Origin: Rhodopseudomonas palustris HaA2
GTDB taxonomy: Bacteria > Pseudomonadota > Alphaproteobacteria > Rhizobiales > Xanthobacteraceae
Direction of reading: 5' to 3'
Assembly: GCF_000013365.1 (NCBI RefSeq)
Contig: NC_007778.1
Location: 1,178,001 to 1,242,000, forward strand
DNA: 64,000 nucleotides
The stretch's first letter is position 1. Each line of letters opens with the position of its first letter. A program made the position numbers and the translations under genes. Below, one piece after another: positions 56,957 through 64,000 of the stretch. A model generated the notes under the pieces. It was not told the origin of the DNA. It was given only the letters and a program-made list of their open reading frames with translations, and did no database searches.

Positions 56957-57059
56957 CGTCATCCTGAGGTGTGCGCCCGACGGGCGCGCCTCGAAGGATG
57001 GAAAACGCGCACAGCATTCATCCTTCGAGGCTCGCTTCGCTCGCACCTCAGGATGACGG
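56957..57059. repeat. Palindromic intergenic repeat, family B copy 3
   Basis: CGTCATCCTGAGGTG...CCTCGAAGGATG and the mirrored CATCCTTCGAGGC...CACCTCAGGATGACG, matching the copies at 14521 and 49598. Here it lies between two same-direction genes, just before moaB. Confidence 0.85.
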
Positions 57060-57090
57060 CCGCAGAGTTGAGATGCAGCAAGGACCGATG

Positions 57091-57639
57091 ATGGCCTCCT
57101 CCGAACAGCCGAAGACTTTCATCCCGCTCAACATCGCGGTGCTCACCGTGTCCGATACGCGTTCGCTCGACGACGACAAGTCGGGCGCGACGCTGGTCGA
57201 GCGGCTGACGGCGGCGGGACACCATCTCGCGGCGCGGGAGATCGTGAAGGACGATATCGCGGCGATTCGCGATGTCGTGCGGCGCTGGATCGCCGACGAT
57301 GGCGTCGACGCGATCATCACCACCGGCGGCACCGGCTTCACCGGCCGCGACGTCACGCCGGAGGCGATCGAGCCGCTGTTCGAAAAGCGCATGGACGGCT
57401 TCTCGATCGCGTTCCACATGATGAGCTACGCCAAGATCGGCACCTCGACGATCCAGTCGCGCGCCACCGCCGGCGTCGCCGGCGCGACCTACCTCTTCTG
57501 CCTGCCGGGCTCGCCCGGCGCCTGCCGCGACGGCTGGGACGGCATTCTGGCCGCACAGCTCGATTACCGCACCCGGCCGTGCAACTTCGTCGAGATCATG
57601 CCGCGACTCGACGAACACCTGCGCCGCGACAAGGCCTAA
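57091..57639 (+). CDS. moaB: Molybdenum cofactor biosynthesis protein MoaB
   Basis: The 182-residue protein has the MoaB/MogA fold: NIAVLTVSDTRSLDDDKSG at the N-terminus, DAIITTGGTGFTGRDVTPEAIEPLFEK in the middle, and FCLPGSPGACRDGWDGILAAQLD near the end. It adenylylates molybdopterin or acts beside MogA in Mo insertion. Three in-frame ATGs cluster (57073, 57088, 57091); AAGGA is best spaced for the last. It lies directly after a repeat and shows no operon partner. A MogA role cannot be excluded. Confidence 0.9.
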   Translation: MASSEQPKTFIPLNIAVLTVSDTRSLDDDKSGATLVERLTAAGHHLAAREIVKDDIAAIRDVVRRWIADDGVDAIITTGGTGFTGRDVTPEAIEPLFEKRMDGFSIAFHMMSYAKIGTSTIQSRATAGVAGATYLFCLPGSPGACRDGWDGILAAQLDYRTRPCNFVEIMPRLDEHLRRDKA

Positions 57640-57747
57640 TCCCGCCGCATGCGTGGTGAGCGGCGCCGCGGCTTGACAGTTCCGCCGGCTCACGAAACCA
57701 TCCGTCCCAACGACAGCCGCGACCACGCGGCGACGAGGGAGGATGCC

Positions 57748-58566
57748 GTGGGAGAGATCGTTTCGCTGCAGCAACTGGCCGCGCAGGTGCGCGACGGCAT
57801 GACGGTGGCGCTGTCGTCCGACAATGCCGGCGTCGCGATGGCCGCCACCGCCGCCATCCTCGCCAACCGCCCGAAAAATCTGCACCTCGTTTGCGTTCCG
57901 ATCAGCGGCATGCAGGCCGACATGCTGATCGGCGAGGGGCTGGTCGGCACGCTCGAGACCAGCGCGGTGACGCTGGGTGAAGCCGGCGGCGCGCCGCGAT
58001 TCGCCGACGGGATTCGCAACGGCGCGTTCAAGATGATGGATGCGACCTGCCCGGCGATTCTCGCCGGCCTCGTCGCCGGTCAGAAGGGCGTGCCGTTCAT
58101 GCCGATCCGCGGCATCATCGGCAGCGACCTGCTGGCCTCGCGGCCGGACTGGAAGGTGATCGACAATCCGTTCGCTGAGAACGACCCGATCGTCGTGGTG
58201 TCGGCGATCCGGCCCGACATCGCGCTGTTTCACGCCCCCGAGGCCGATCGCTTCGGCAATGTCCGGATCGGACGGCAGACCGAGCTCGCGGCGATGGCCT
58301 ATGCGGCCAAGACCACGCTGGTGACGGTCGAGCGCATCGTCGAGACCTCGCTGCTCGCCGACGAACGCTCTGCGGCGGGCGTGTTGCCGGCGCTGTATGT
58401 CGGCGCGATCGCCGAGGCGAAGCACGGCGCCTGGCCGCTGGGCCTCGCCGGTGAATACGTCACCGACTCGGCCGAAGTCGCACGCTACGCCAAGATGGCG
58501 CGCTCGGCCGACGGCTTCGCGGCCTACATGAAGGGCTTCGCGCAGGCATTCGAGGCGGTGGCATGA
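57748..58566 (+). CDS. CoA-transferase, alpha subunit
   Basis: The 272-residue protein has the CoA-transferase family I alpha features DGMTVALSSDNAGVAMAATAAILANRPK, a GEAGGAPRFADG loop and PFAENDPIVVVSAIRPDIALFHAPEADRFGNV. The GTG at 57748 is preceded by GGAGG 6 nt upstream, so translation starts there rather than at the upstream ATG-like frame. The stop overlaps the beta-subunit start (ATGA). The pair moves CoA between acids, or acts like the IpdAB-type ring-cleaving hydrolases; the substrate is unknown. Confidence 0.83.
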   Translation: MGEIVSLQQLAAQVRDGMTVALSSDNAGVAMAATAAILANRPKNLHLVCVPISGMQADMLIGEGLVGTLETSAVTLGEAGGAPRFADGIRNGAFKMMDATCPAILAGLVAGQKGVPFMPIRGIIGSDLLASRPDWKVIDNPFAENDPIVVVSAIRPDIALFHAPEADRFGNVRIGRQTELAAMAYAAKTTLVTVERIVETSLLADERSAAGVLPALYVGAIAEAKHGAWPLGLAGEYVTDSAEVARYAKMARSADGFAAYMKGFAQAFEAVA

Positions 58567-59315
58567 GCGCGCTGCCTGCGACGTCCCGCGAAATCCTGAT
58601 CGCCACCATCGCCGATCTGCTCGACGGCGTCCGCACCGTCGCGGTCGGCGCGTCGTCGCCGATGCCGGCAGCCGGCGCGATGCTGCTGCGTGCCCGCAAC
58701 GAGAGCCGCGGCCGCGAGCGCGTGCGGGTGATCGTGCTCGGCTCGCGCCAGCATAATTTCTTCACCAACGGCTCGTTCGAACTGTTCGACGCCACCGCCC
58801 AAGGCCGCATCGACGCGTTCTTCCTTGGCGGCGGGCAGATCGACGGGCAGGCCAACATCAATCTGGTCGGCACCGGCGACTATCCGGCGAGCACTGTGCG
58901 CTGGCCGGGCTCGTTCGGCTCCGCCTTCATGTATTATCTGATCCCGCGGGTGATCCTGTTCCGCGAGGAACACTCGCCGCGGGTGCTGGTCGACAAGGTC
59001 GATTTCGTCAGCGCGCCGGGATCGAGCGAGGGCATTCATCGCAGCGGCGGGCCGCATGCGCTGCTGACTGGCCTCGCGCTGTTCGACTTCGACAAGGAGA
59101 ACAAGCGCTTTGCGCTGCGCAGCGTGCATCGCGGCGGCTCGGCTGCCGCTGTCCGCGCCGCCACCGGCTTCGACTACGACGTGCCGGACGAGGTGCCGTT
59201 CACGCCGGAGCCGGATGCGGAAACGCTTTCGCTGCTGCGCGGCCGGGTCACCACCGAACTCGCCGAGTGCTATCCGCAATTCGTCGAGACGATGGTGGCC
59301 GATCGCGCCGCGTGA
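58563..59315 (+). CDS. CoA-transferase, beta subunit
   Basis: The 250-residue protein is the partner of the preceding gene, with which its ATG overlaps by four bases. It contains LGGGQIDGQANINLVGTGDYPASTVRWPG and HSPRVLVDKVDFVSAPG, typical of the beta chain of family I CoA transferases. Whether the catalytic Glu of true transferases is present is not clear from inspection. The two together probably form a heterotetramer in the cytosol. No pathway neighbour fixes the substrate. Confidence 0.8.
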   Translation: MSALPATSREILIATIADLLDGVRTVAVGASSPMPAAGAMLLRARNESRGRERVRVIVLGSRQHNFFTNGSFELFDATAQGRIDAFFLGGGQIDGQANINLVGTGDYPASTVRWPGSFGSAFMYYLIPRVILFREEHSPRVLVDKVDFVSAPGSSEGIHRSGGPHALLTGLALFDFDKENKRFALRSVHRGGSAAAVRAATGFDYDVPDEVPFTPEPDAETLSLLRGRVTTELAECYPQFVETMVADRAA

Positions 59316-59324
59316 CGCGGCCGC

Positions 59325-59480
59325 TCAGAGGCGGCGCCGGCCGAGCGCCGCGCGCAGCCAGCCGATCAGCGCCCGCAAAGCCGCATGGATCGCGACGCGT
59401 TGCAGCTCCCGCCCACGCCGGGCGTGGAACGCGATCAGTTCGGGTGTGACGCGCCGCGACTGGTCGCGACGCGGCGCCAT
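59325..59480 (-). CDS. Small basic protein (51 aa) coupled to the MarR-GNAT gene
   Basis: A 51-residue frame starts at an ATG whose first base is the last base of the MarR-GNAT stop codon (TAATG arrangement), so it would be translated by re-initiation. It is very Arg-rich, starting MAPRRDQSRRVTPELIAFHA and ending in an amphipathic ALIGWLRAALGRRRL. It is convergent with the CoA-transferase pair (9 nt). I recognise no family. It may be chance, but short basic proteins of this style are common in the group. Confidence 0.4.
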   Translation of the reverse strand: MAPRRDQSRRVTPELIAFHARRGRELQRVAIHAALRALIGWLRAALGRRRL

Positions 59481-60403
59481 TACAGTGTCAGCTCCCAGGT
59501 CTCGCCGATCAGGTCGGTGCCGAAGCTGCGATGCGGCTCGGTCGCGACCAGGATGAAGCCGGCGTCCTGATAGATTTTTCGCGCGGCGACGAGGATGCTC
59601 TGGGTCCACAGCGTCACTTTGCGATAGCCGCATTGCCGGGCGAAGCAGATCGCCTCCTGCACCATCCGTTGCCCGAGCCGGTGGCCGCGCGCCTGCGGCG
59701 TCACCAGCAGCAGCCGCAGCTTGGCGACCTCGTCGCTGGCCTGCACCAGAAACAGCGAGCCGGCCTGCGCGCCGTCGAGCTCGGCGATCCAGCAGCGCTC
59801 GCGCCTGGGATCGTGCGAGGCGAGAAACCGGCCGGCGATCTCGGCGACCAGCGCCTCGAACGAGGTGTCGAAACCGTATTCGGCGGCGTAGAACGCGCCG
59901 TGGCTCTGCACCACCCAGCCGATGTCGCCGGGCTGCGGGCCGCGCAGGACCGGGCCTTGGGACGGGGCTGCGCGGAGCAGCCGCTCGATGGTCGTCATCG
60001 ACGCCACCAGACGCGATCGCTCGGACGGCTGCAGGCCCGCGAGCATCGCCGCGATCTCCTGTTGCGAGCGCTGCTCGAGCCGGCCGTAGGTGGTCCGGCC
60101 TTTCGCCGTCAGGCCGATCCGCGACTGCCGCCGGTCGTCCGGCGACGGCTTGCGGCTGATCAGGCCCTGATCGTCGAAGCTCTGCAGGATCCGGCTGAGA
60201 TAGCCGGCGTCGATGCCCAGCTCTGCGCCGATTTCCTTGGCGAGCGGGGCCTCGCGATACGCCAGCTCGTACAGCACGCGGGCTTCGGTGAGCGAGAAAG
60301 GCGTATTCAGCAGATGCTGCTCGAGCACGCCGAGCCGGCGGGTGTAGAACCGGTTGAAGCCGCGGACGGTGTCGACCTGATCGGGCGGGACGGGGCTGGA
60401 CAT
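59480..60403 (-). CDS. MarR-type regulator fused to a GNAT acetyltransferase
   Basis: The 307-residue protein has an N-terminal MarR winged helix (about residues 15-140, with FSLTEARVLYELAY and GIDAGYLSRILQSFDDQGLISRKPSPDDRR). A C-terminal GNAT domain (about 155-305) shows LRLLLVTPQARGHRLGQRMVQEAI and a GYRKVTLWTQSILVAARKIYQDAGF core. The GNAT half probably acetylates a small molecule; the HTH half probably binds the GGCAA/TTGCC repeats at its own start. GAGGAG precedes the ATG at 60403. MarR-GNAT fusions are common, but ligands are mostly unknown. Confidence 0.87.
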   Translation of the reverse strand: MSSPVPPDQVDTVRGFNRFYTRRLGVLEQHLLNTPFSLTEARVLYELAYREAPLAKEIGAELGIDAGYLSRILQSFDDQGLISRKPSPDDRRQSRIGLTAKGRTTYGRLEQRSQQEIAAMLAGLQPSERSRLVASMTTIERLLRAAPSQGPVLRGPQPGDIGWVVQSHGAFYAAEYGFDTSFEALVAEIAGRFLASHDPRRERCWIAELDGAQAGSLFLVQASDEVAKLRLLLVTPQARGHRLGQRMVQEAICFARQCGYRKVTLWTQSILVAARKIYQDAGFILVATEPHRSFGTDLIGETWELTL

Positions 60404-60453
60404 GGCAACTCCTCAATGGTTGCCATTGTCAAATATATAGTTGCCGATGGCAA
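60402..60453. promoter_or_regulatory. GGCAA/TTGCC inverted repeats at the MarR-GNAT promoter
   Basis: ATGGCAAC at 60402-60409 and GTTGCCAT at 60419-60426 are exact inverted arms 9 nt apart, the first overlapping the start codon. A second palindrome, TTGCC-GAT-GGCAA, lies at 60441-60453. AT-rich sequence (AAATATATAG) between them suits a -10 region. This is a likely autoregulatory operator. Confidence 0.5.
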
Positions 60454-60572
60454 GTAATTTTTGCGAAGCGGCTTGGGCCGTCGAGTTGCCTCGAGCGGAC
60501 ACCATTCGGCTGGTGCGCCGGGGCGGGGAGAGAGTTCATAGAAACGTGGAGGGAAGCGCAGCGGCGCTGCCG

Positions 60573-61136
60573 TCAGACCAGCACGATCCGGCTGCGCAGC
60601 AGGGTGCGCGACGAGCGGCCGAGCTGCCGCAGCAGCCGAGCCTCGGAGCGCTCCGGATCGTGACCGCCGAGCTGGTCGTAGTGGTCGCGGGCGATCAGTA
60701 GGCCCTGATCGGCCCGCGGTCCCGCGATCTGTCTGCGCAGGCTGCGGAACGTCTCGCGCCAGCTCGGCTCCGCATAGGGCGATCGCGCATAGCGGAAAAT
60801 CCCCGCGCGGGGGTGGCCGCTCAGCGACACGCCCTGGATGAACTGCGAGGTTTCCTCGATCCAGCCGGAGTCCAGCACCGCGCCGGCATGCAGGAACATC
60901 AGCCATGGCGACCGCGACTGCCGCGCGCCCGCCGCCAGCGCCGCGGCGCGGCTGCCCTGCACCGCGAGGAAGCCGCAGCCGGCGACGTCCGCGACCCGCT
61001 CGATCACCCCGTCATTCTTGCGATCGACCAGCACCACCTCGCGGACGACGCCGGCGGCAGCGCCAGGCACCAGCGCCGCCAAGGTGGCGACCGCGGTCCG
61101 CTCAACTCCGTCGGTGGGAATGATGACGCTCAGCAT
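60573..61136 (-). CDS. Small GT2-like glycosyltransferase-fold protein
   Basis: The 187-residue protein begins MLSVIIPTDGVERTAVATLAAL, with VREVVLVDRKNDGVIERV and ARQSRSPWLMFLHAGAVLDSGWIEE resembling the nucleotide-sugar half of family 2 glycosyltransferases. The second half is shorter than usual and basic. The metal-binding DxD is not obvious (HAGAVLD instead), so activity is uncertain. The ATG at 61136 is preferred over a TTG nine bases earlier. It is divergent from the radical SAM gene. Confidence 0.65.
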   Translation of the reverse strand: MLSVIIPTDGVERTAVATLAALVPGAAAGVVREVVLVDRKNDGVIERVADVAGCGFLAVQGSRAAALAAGARQSRSPWLMFLHAGAVLDSGWIEETSQFIQGVSLSGHPRAGIFRYARSPYAEPSWRETFRSLRRQIAGPRADQGLLIARDHYDQLGGHDPERSEARLLRQLGRSSRTLLRSRIVLV

Positions 61137-61271
61137 GTCCGCCAAATGACGTGGTTACGACCATTTGGTGCACGCTTAGCACCTCGTGCCGCCGAAATCA
61201 GCCGGGAATTGCGATGCACAGATCGCAGGCGGCGGTCGACCGCAGCGGCCCGCTGTGGATCCGCCAAATAT

Positions 61272-61286
61272 GTTCTTGATTTGTTC
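61272..61286 (+). promoter_or_regulatory. LexA-type SOS box (GTTC-N7-GTTC)
   Basis: GTTCTTGATTTGTTC exactly matches the alphaproteobacterial LexA box GTTC-N7-GTTC. Its end lies 23 nt before the ATG of the radical SAM gene at 61310, a position expected to block transcription. About one chance match per window is expected from composition. Confidence 0.5.
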
Positions 61287-61309
61287 CTGCGACCCGCTAT
61301 CTTCGAACC

Positions 61310-62470
61310 ATGAGCAGAGCATCCAATGCCCTCAAGCGCCCGCCGGTCACGGCGCCCTCCGAGCCGGTGGGCGCAATCTCTCCGTTTCCTGAGATTGAAA
61401 TTGCGATCGACAAGCAGCGGCGGCGCGGCCGCGGCGCGCAATCCAACGAGTCGGGCCGCTACGAAGCCGAGGCGCGGGTCGCGTTCGATGATGGCTGGCA
61501 GAGCCTCGACGAGCTGCCGCCGTTCAAGACCACGGTCGCGCTCGACACCGCGCGGAAAGTCATCACCCGCAACGAGTCGCCGGATATCGGCTTCGATCGT
61601 TCGATCAATCCGTATCGCGGCTGCGAGCACGGCTGCGTCTATTGCTTCGCGCGGCCGACCCATGCCTATCTCGGCCTGTCGCCGGGGCTGGATTTCGAAT
61701 CGCGGCTGTTCGCCAAGCCGGATGCGCCGGCGCTGCTGGAGAAAGAACTCGCCGCTGCCGACTATCAGCCGCGGATGATCGCGATCGGTACCAATACCGA
61801 CCCGTATCAGCCGATCGAGCGCGAGCACAAGATCATGCGGGGCGTTCTCGAAGTGCTGGAGAAGACCGGCCATCCGGTCGGCATCGTCACCAAATCGGCG
61901 CTGGTCACGCGTGACATCGACATTCTGGCGCGGATGGCGAAGCGCCAGCTCGCCAAGGTCGCGCTGTCGGTGACATCGCTGGATCCGAAACTGGCGCGCA
62001 CCATGGAGCCGCGCGCCTCCGCGCCTGAGAAGCGGCTGGAAGCGCTGAAGCGGCTCTCCGAGGCCGGGATTCCGACCACCGTGATGGTGGCGCCGGTGAT
62101 CCCGGCGCTCAACGATGTGGAGATCGAGCGCATCCTCGACGCCGCCGCCCATGCCGGCGTCAAGGAGGCCAGCTACGTGATGCTGCGGCTGCCGCTGGAA
62201 GTGCGCGACCTGTTCCGCGAATGGCTGATGGCGAACTATCCGGATCGCTACCGCCACGTCTTCACCCTGATCCGCGACATGCGCGGCGGCCGCGACTACG
62301 ATTCGCAATGGGGCACGCGGATGAAAGGCACCGGCCCGATCGCCTGGATGATCGGTCGCCGCTTCGAGACCGCCTGCGCGCGGCTCGGCCTCAACAAGCG
62401 CCGCTCGAAATTGACGACGGATCATTTCGAAAAGCCGGAGCGGGCGGGGCAGCAGCTGAGTTTGTTCTAG
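61310..62470 (+). CDS. PA0069-family (SplB-like) radical SAM protein
   Basis: The 386-residue protein has the radical SAM cysteines in INPYRGCEHGCVYCFARPTH (Cys105, Cys109, Cys112, CxxxCxxC). AIGTNTDPYQPIE and a SplB-like TKSALVTRDIDIL barrel strand follow, ending QLSLF, a possible beta-clamp-binding tail. Spore photolyase-like relatives in non-sporulating bacteria have uncertain DNA-repair-linked roles. The 110-residue N-terminal region is Arg/Lys-rich. A GTTC-N7-GTTC box just upstream suggests DNA-damage induction. The exact reaction is unknown. Confidence 0.87.
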   Translation: MSRASNALKRPPVTAPSEPVGAISPFPEIEIAIDKQRRRGRGAQSNESGRYEAEARVAFDDGWQSLDELPPFKTTVALDTARKVITRNESPDIGFDRSINPYRGCEHGCVYCFARPTHAYLGLSPGLDFESRLFAKPDAPALLEKELAAADYQPRMIAIGTNTDPYQPIEREHKIMRGVLEVLEKTGHPVGIVTKSALVTRDIDILARMAKRQLAKVALSVTSLDPKLARTMEPRASAPEKRLEALKRLSEAGIPTTVMVAPVIPALNDVEIERILDAAAHAGVKEASYVMLRLPLEVRDLFREWLMANYPDRYRHVFTLIRDMRGGRDYDSQWGTRMKGTGPIAWMIGRRFETACARLGLNKRRSKLTTDHFEKPERAGQQLSLF

Positions 62471-62598
62471 CGGGGCTGCCACGCGCGCGGGACTGATGGG
62501 GAGGGGGCAAGTTCCGGCGGCTTCGAGGTCGCTTGAATAGCGGGCATGGCGCTGAATTTCCGGTTGCGCGTGCCGGTGCCTGCCCGCAGCATCGCCAC

Positions 62599-63453
62599 AT
62601 GATTCGGAATTCCACGAAGCCTGCCAAGGCCGCGCCCGGCAAGGCGAAGACGACGCCCAAGGCGGCGAAGTCTGCCGCGACGTCAAGCAAAGCCACCGGA
62701 ACGGCGCAGGCCGTCAAAGCCTCGCCCGCCAAGGGACTGGGCAAGGGCGTGATCGCCGTCGCGCCGCCGAGCTTTCGGCGCGAACGGGCGCTGATCAAGC
62801 GCGGCATCTGGCCGGTCGCCGGCTGCGACGAGGCGGGTCGCGGGCCGCTCGCCGGCCCGGTGGTCGCGGCTGCGGTGGTGCTCGATCCCAAGCGGGTGCC
62901 CAAGGGGCTCGACGACTCCAAGCGGCTCTCAGCCGAGAAGCGCGAAGAGCTGTTCGAGGAAATCTGCGCCAGCGCGCAGGTCTCGGTGGCGTGCGCCTCG
63001 CCGGAGCGGATCAACCGCGACAACATCCTGCGTGCCTCGCTGTGGGCATTGACCCGCGCGGTGCATGCGCTGCCGGACCTGCCGCAGCACGTCTTCGTCG
63101 ACGGCCGCGATCGGCTCGCGACGCGCTGCGAAAGCGAGGCGGTGATCGGCGGCGACGGGCTGATCGCGTCGATCGCCGCGGCCTCGATCATCGCCAAGGT
63201 CACGCGCGACCGGCTGATGTGCCGGCTGGCGCAGGACTGCCCCGGCTACGGCTTCGAGCAGCACAAGGGCTACGGCGTGCCGGAGCATCTCGCGGCGCTG
63301 GCACGGCTCGGCCCGTCCGTGCATCACCGCCGTTTCTTCGCGCCAGTGGCCGCCGCCTGGCAGAAGATCGAGGGGGCGCCGGCCGAACCGACAGGTCTCA
63401 CCGGTGATCTGTTCGGCACACCGGCTGATTCCGGTCACGCAGCCACGCTGTAG
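62599..63453 (+). CDS. rnhB: Ribonuclease HII
   Basis: The 284-residue enzyme has the RNase HII catalytic motif [22 protein letters not shown] with Asp77 and Glu78, the VFVDGRD strand with the third acid, and [18 protein letters not shown]. It removes ribonucleotides from DNA-RNA hybrids. A 60-residue Lys/Ala-rich N-terminal tail precedes the core, as in several alphaproteobacterial RnhB proteins. It may help nucleic-acid binding. The ATG at 62599 is chosen because the basic tail begins there. It lies 128 nt after the radical SAM gene. Confidence 0.93.
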
Positions 63454-63524
63454 GCGGGGCCAAGCCGGTTGCCTGGTGCGCCGGTGGCCTCTATCACGGG
63501 CGAACCGAACTCCGCTGGCCCCGC

Positions 63525-64000
63525 ATGCGCTTCACCTCCCTGATCATCGAATTGATCCGCGCCCGGCCGCGGCTGATGTTCTGGCTGGTGGTGTCAGCGC
63601 AGGCGCTGCTGTGGCTGGTGGTGCCGCTGCTGGTCTATGCCAGCCCGCCCGAGGGTGTCGCCACCGTGCTCGCCTACGGCCGCGAATATCAGGTCGGCAG
63701 TGACCTCGGCCCGCCGCTGGCGTTCTGGCTCGCCGACATCGCCTTTCGCGCCGCGGGCGGCCACATCGTCGGCGTCTATATCCTGGCGCAGCTCTGCTTC
63801 ATCGTCACATTCTACGCTCTGTTCCAGCTCGCGCGCAGCATGGTCGGCCCGCAGCACGCCGTGATCGCGGTGCTGCTGACCGCGACCATCACGGCGTTCG
63901 CGGAGCCCGGCGTCGCCTTCGGGCCGCTGGTGCTGGCGCGGCCGCTGTGGGCGCTGGTGCTGTGGCACAGCTGGGAGATCATCGGCCGGGGTCGGCGCAG
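63525..64000 (+). CDS. GT39-like polytopic membrane glycosyltransferase (start only, runs off window)
   Basis: The first 158 residues run to the right edge without a stop. They show a first membrane helix (MFWLVVSAQALLWLVVPLLV), a periplasmic loop with YGREYQVGSDLGPPLAFWLADIAF (acidic residue near the expected catalytic site), and further helices. This is the pattern of the dolichol-phosphate-mannose-type / ArnT family (GT-C fold), which transfers sugars from polyprenyl carriers. The ATG at 63525 has no strong Shine-Dalgarno. The donor and acceptor are not determinable here. Confidence 0.72.
   Translation, partial: MRFTSLIIELIRARPRLMFWLVVSAQALLWLVVPLLVYASPPEGVATVLAYGREYQVGSDLGPPLAFWLADIAFRAAGGHIVGVYILAQLCFIVTFYALFQLARSMVGPQHAVIAVLLTATITAFAEPGVAFGPLVLARPLWALVLWHSWEIIGRGRR

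Overview
The window looks like a chromosomal segment from a high-GC alphaproteobacterium of the Rhodopseudomonas/Bradyrhizobium group (Nitrobacteraceae). The evidence is strong GC-rich codon bias, a CcrM-type (GANTC) methyltransferase, a GTTC-N7-GTTC alphaproteobacterial LexA-type box, a NifO-like/DUF2478/ModD molybdenum locus, LigAB protocatechuate 4,5-dioxygenase, and several families of palindromic intergenic repeats. The species assignment is inference. I saw no rRNA, tRNA, CRISPR array or intact insertion sequence.

Layout. 0-8 kb: end of a phosphate acetyltransferase, acetate kinase, a GGDEF cyclase, a double-hotdog thioesterase, a Cache-domain chemoreceptor and two small secreted proteins. 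8-14 kb: a GT4 glycosyltransferase divergent from a glycogen-debranching-type glucosidase, then a VOC protein and a FAD amine oxidase. 14.6-19.8 kb: a four-gene peptide/opine ABC importer with fused ATPases. 19.9-28 kb: sulfate assimilation, with cysNC and cysD divergent from cysH and the sulfate importer sbp-cysT-cysW-cysA. 28-31 kb: an SqrR/BigR-like ArsR sensor, a rhodanese and an SQR-like flavoprotein. 31-34 kb: a methyltransferase, then NifO-like and DUF2478 genes divergent from modD around a Mo-box-like palindrome. 34-42 kb: acyl-CoA synthetase, NUDIX hydrolase, ligAB, a cytochrome P450 and an alkylsulfatase. 42-52 kb: Rsm22-like methyltransferase, smc, a low-GC islet with a PIN-like protein, dsbA, dciA and mutY. 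52-56 kb: a two-gene (split) Aer aerotaxis receptor and ccrM. 56-64 kb: zinc metallopeptidase, moaB, a two-subunit CoA transferase, a MarR-GNAT fusion, a small GT2-like protein, a radical SAM protein with an SOS box, RNase HII and the start of a GT39-like membrane protein.

How the genes fit together. The strongest functional block is sulfur: uptake of sulfate, activation to APS/PAPS, reduction, and a sulfide/persulfide response unit beside it. Two near-identical AT-rich palindromes sit in the cysD/cysH divergent promoter region. The molybdenum block probably ties Mo supply to nitrogen fixation. The most likely undescribed item is the roughly 50% GC, 370-residue PIN-like protein at 47413-48525, lying in a break of the usual dciA-dsbA-smc gene order.
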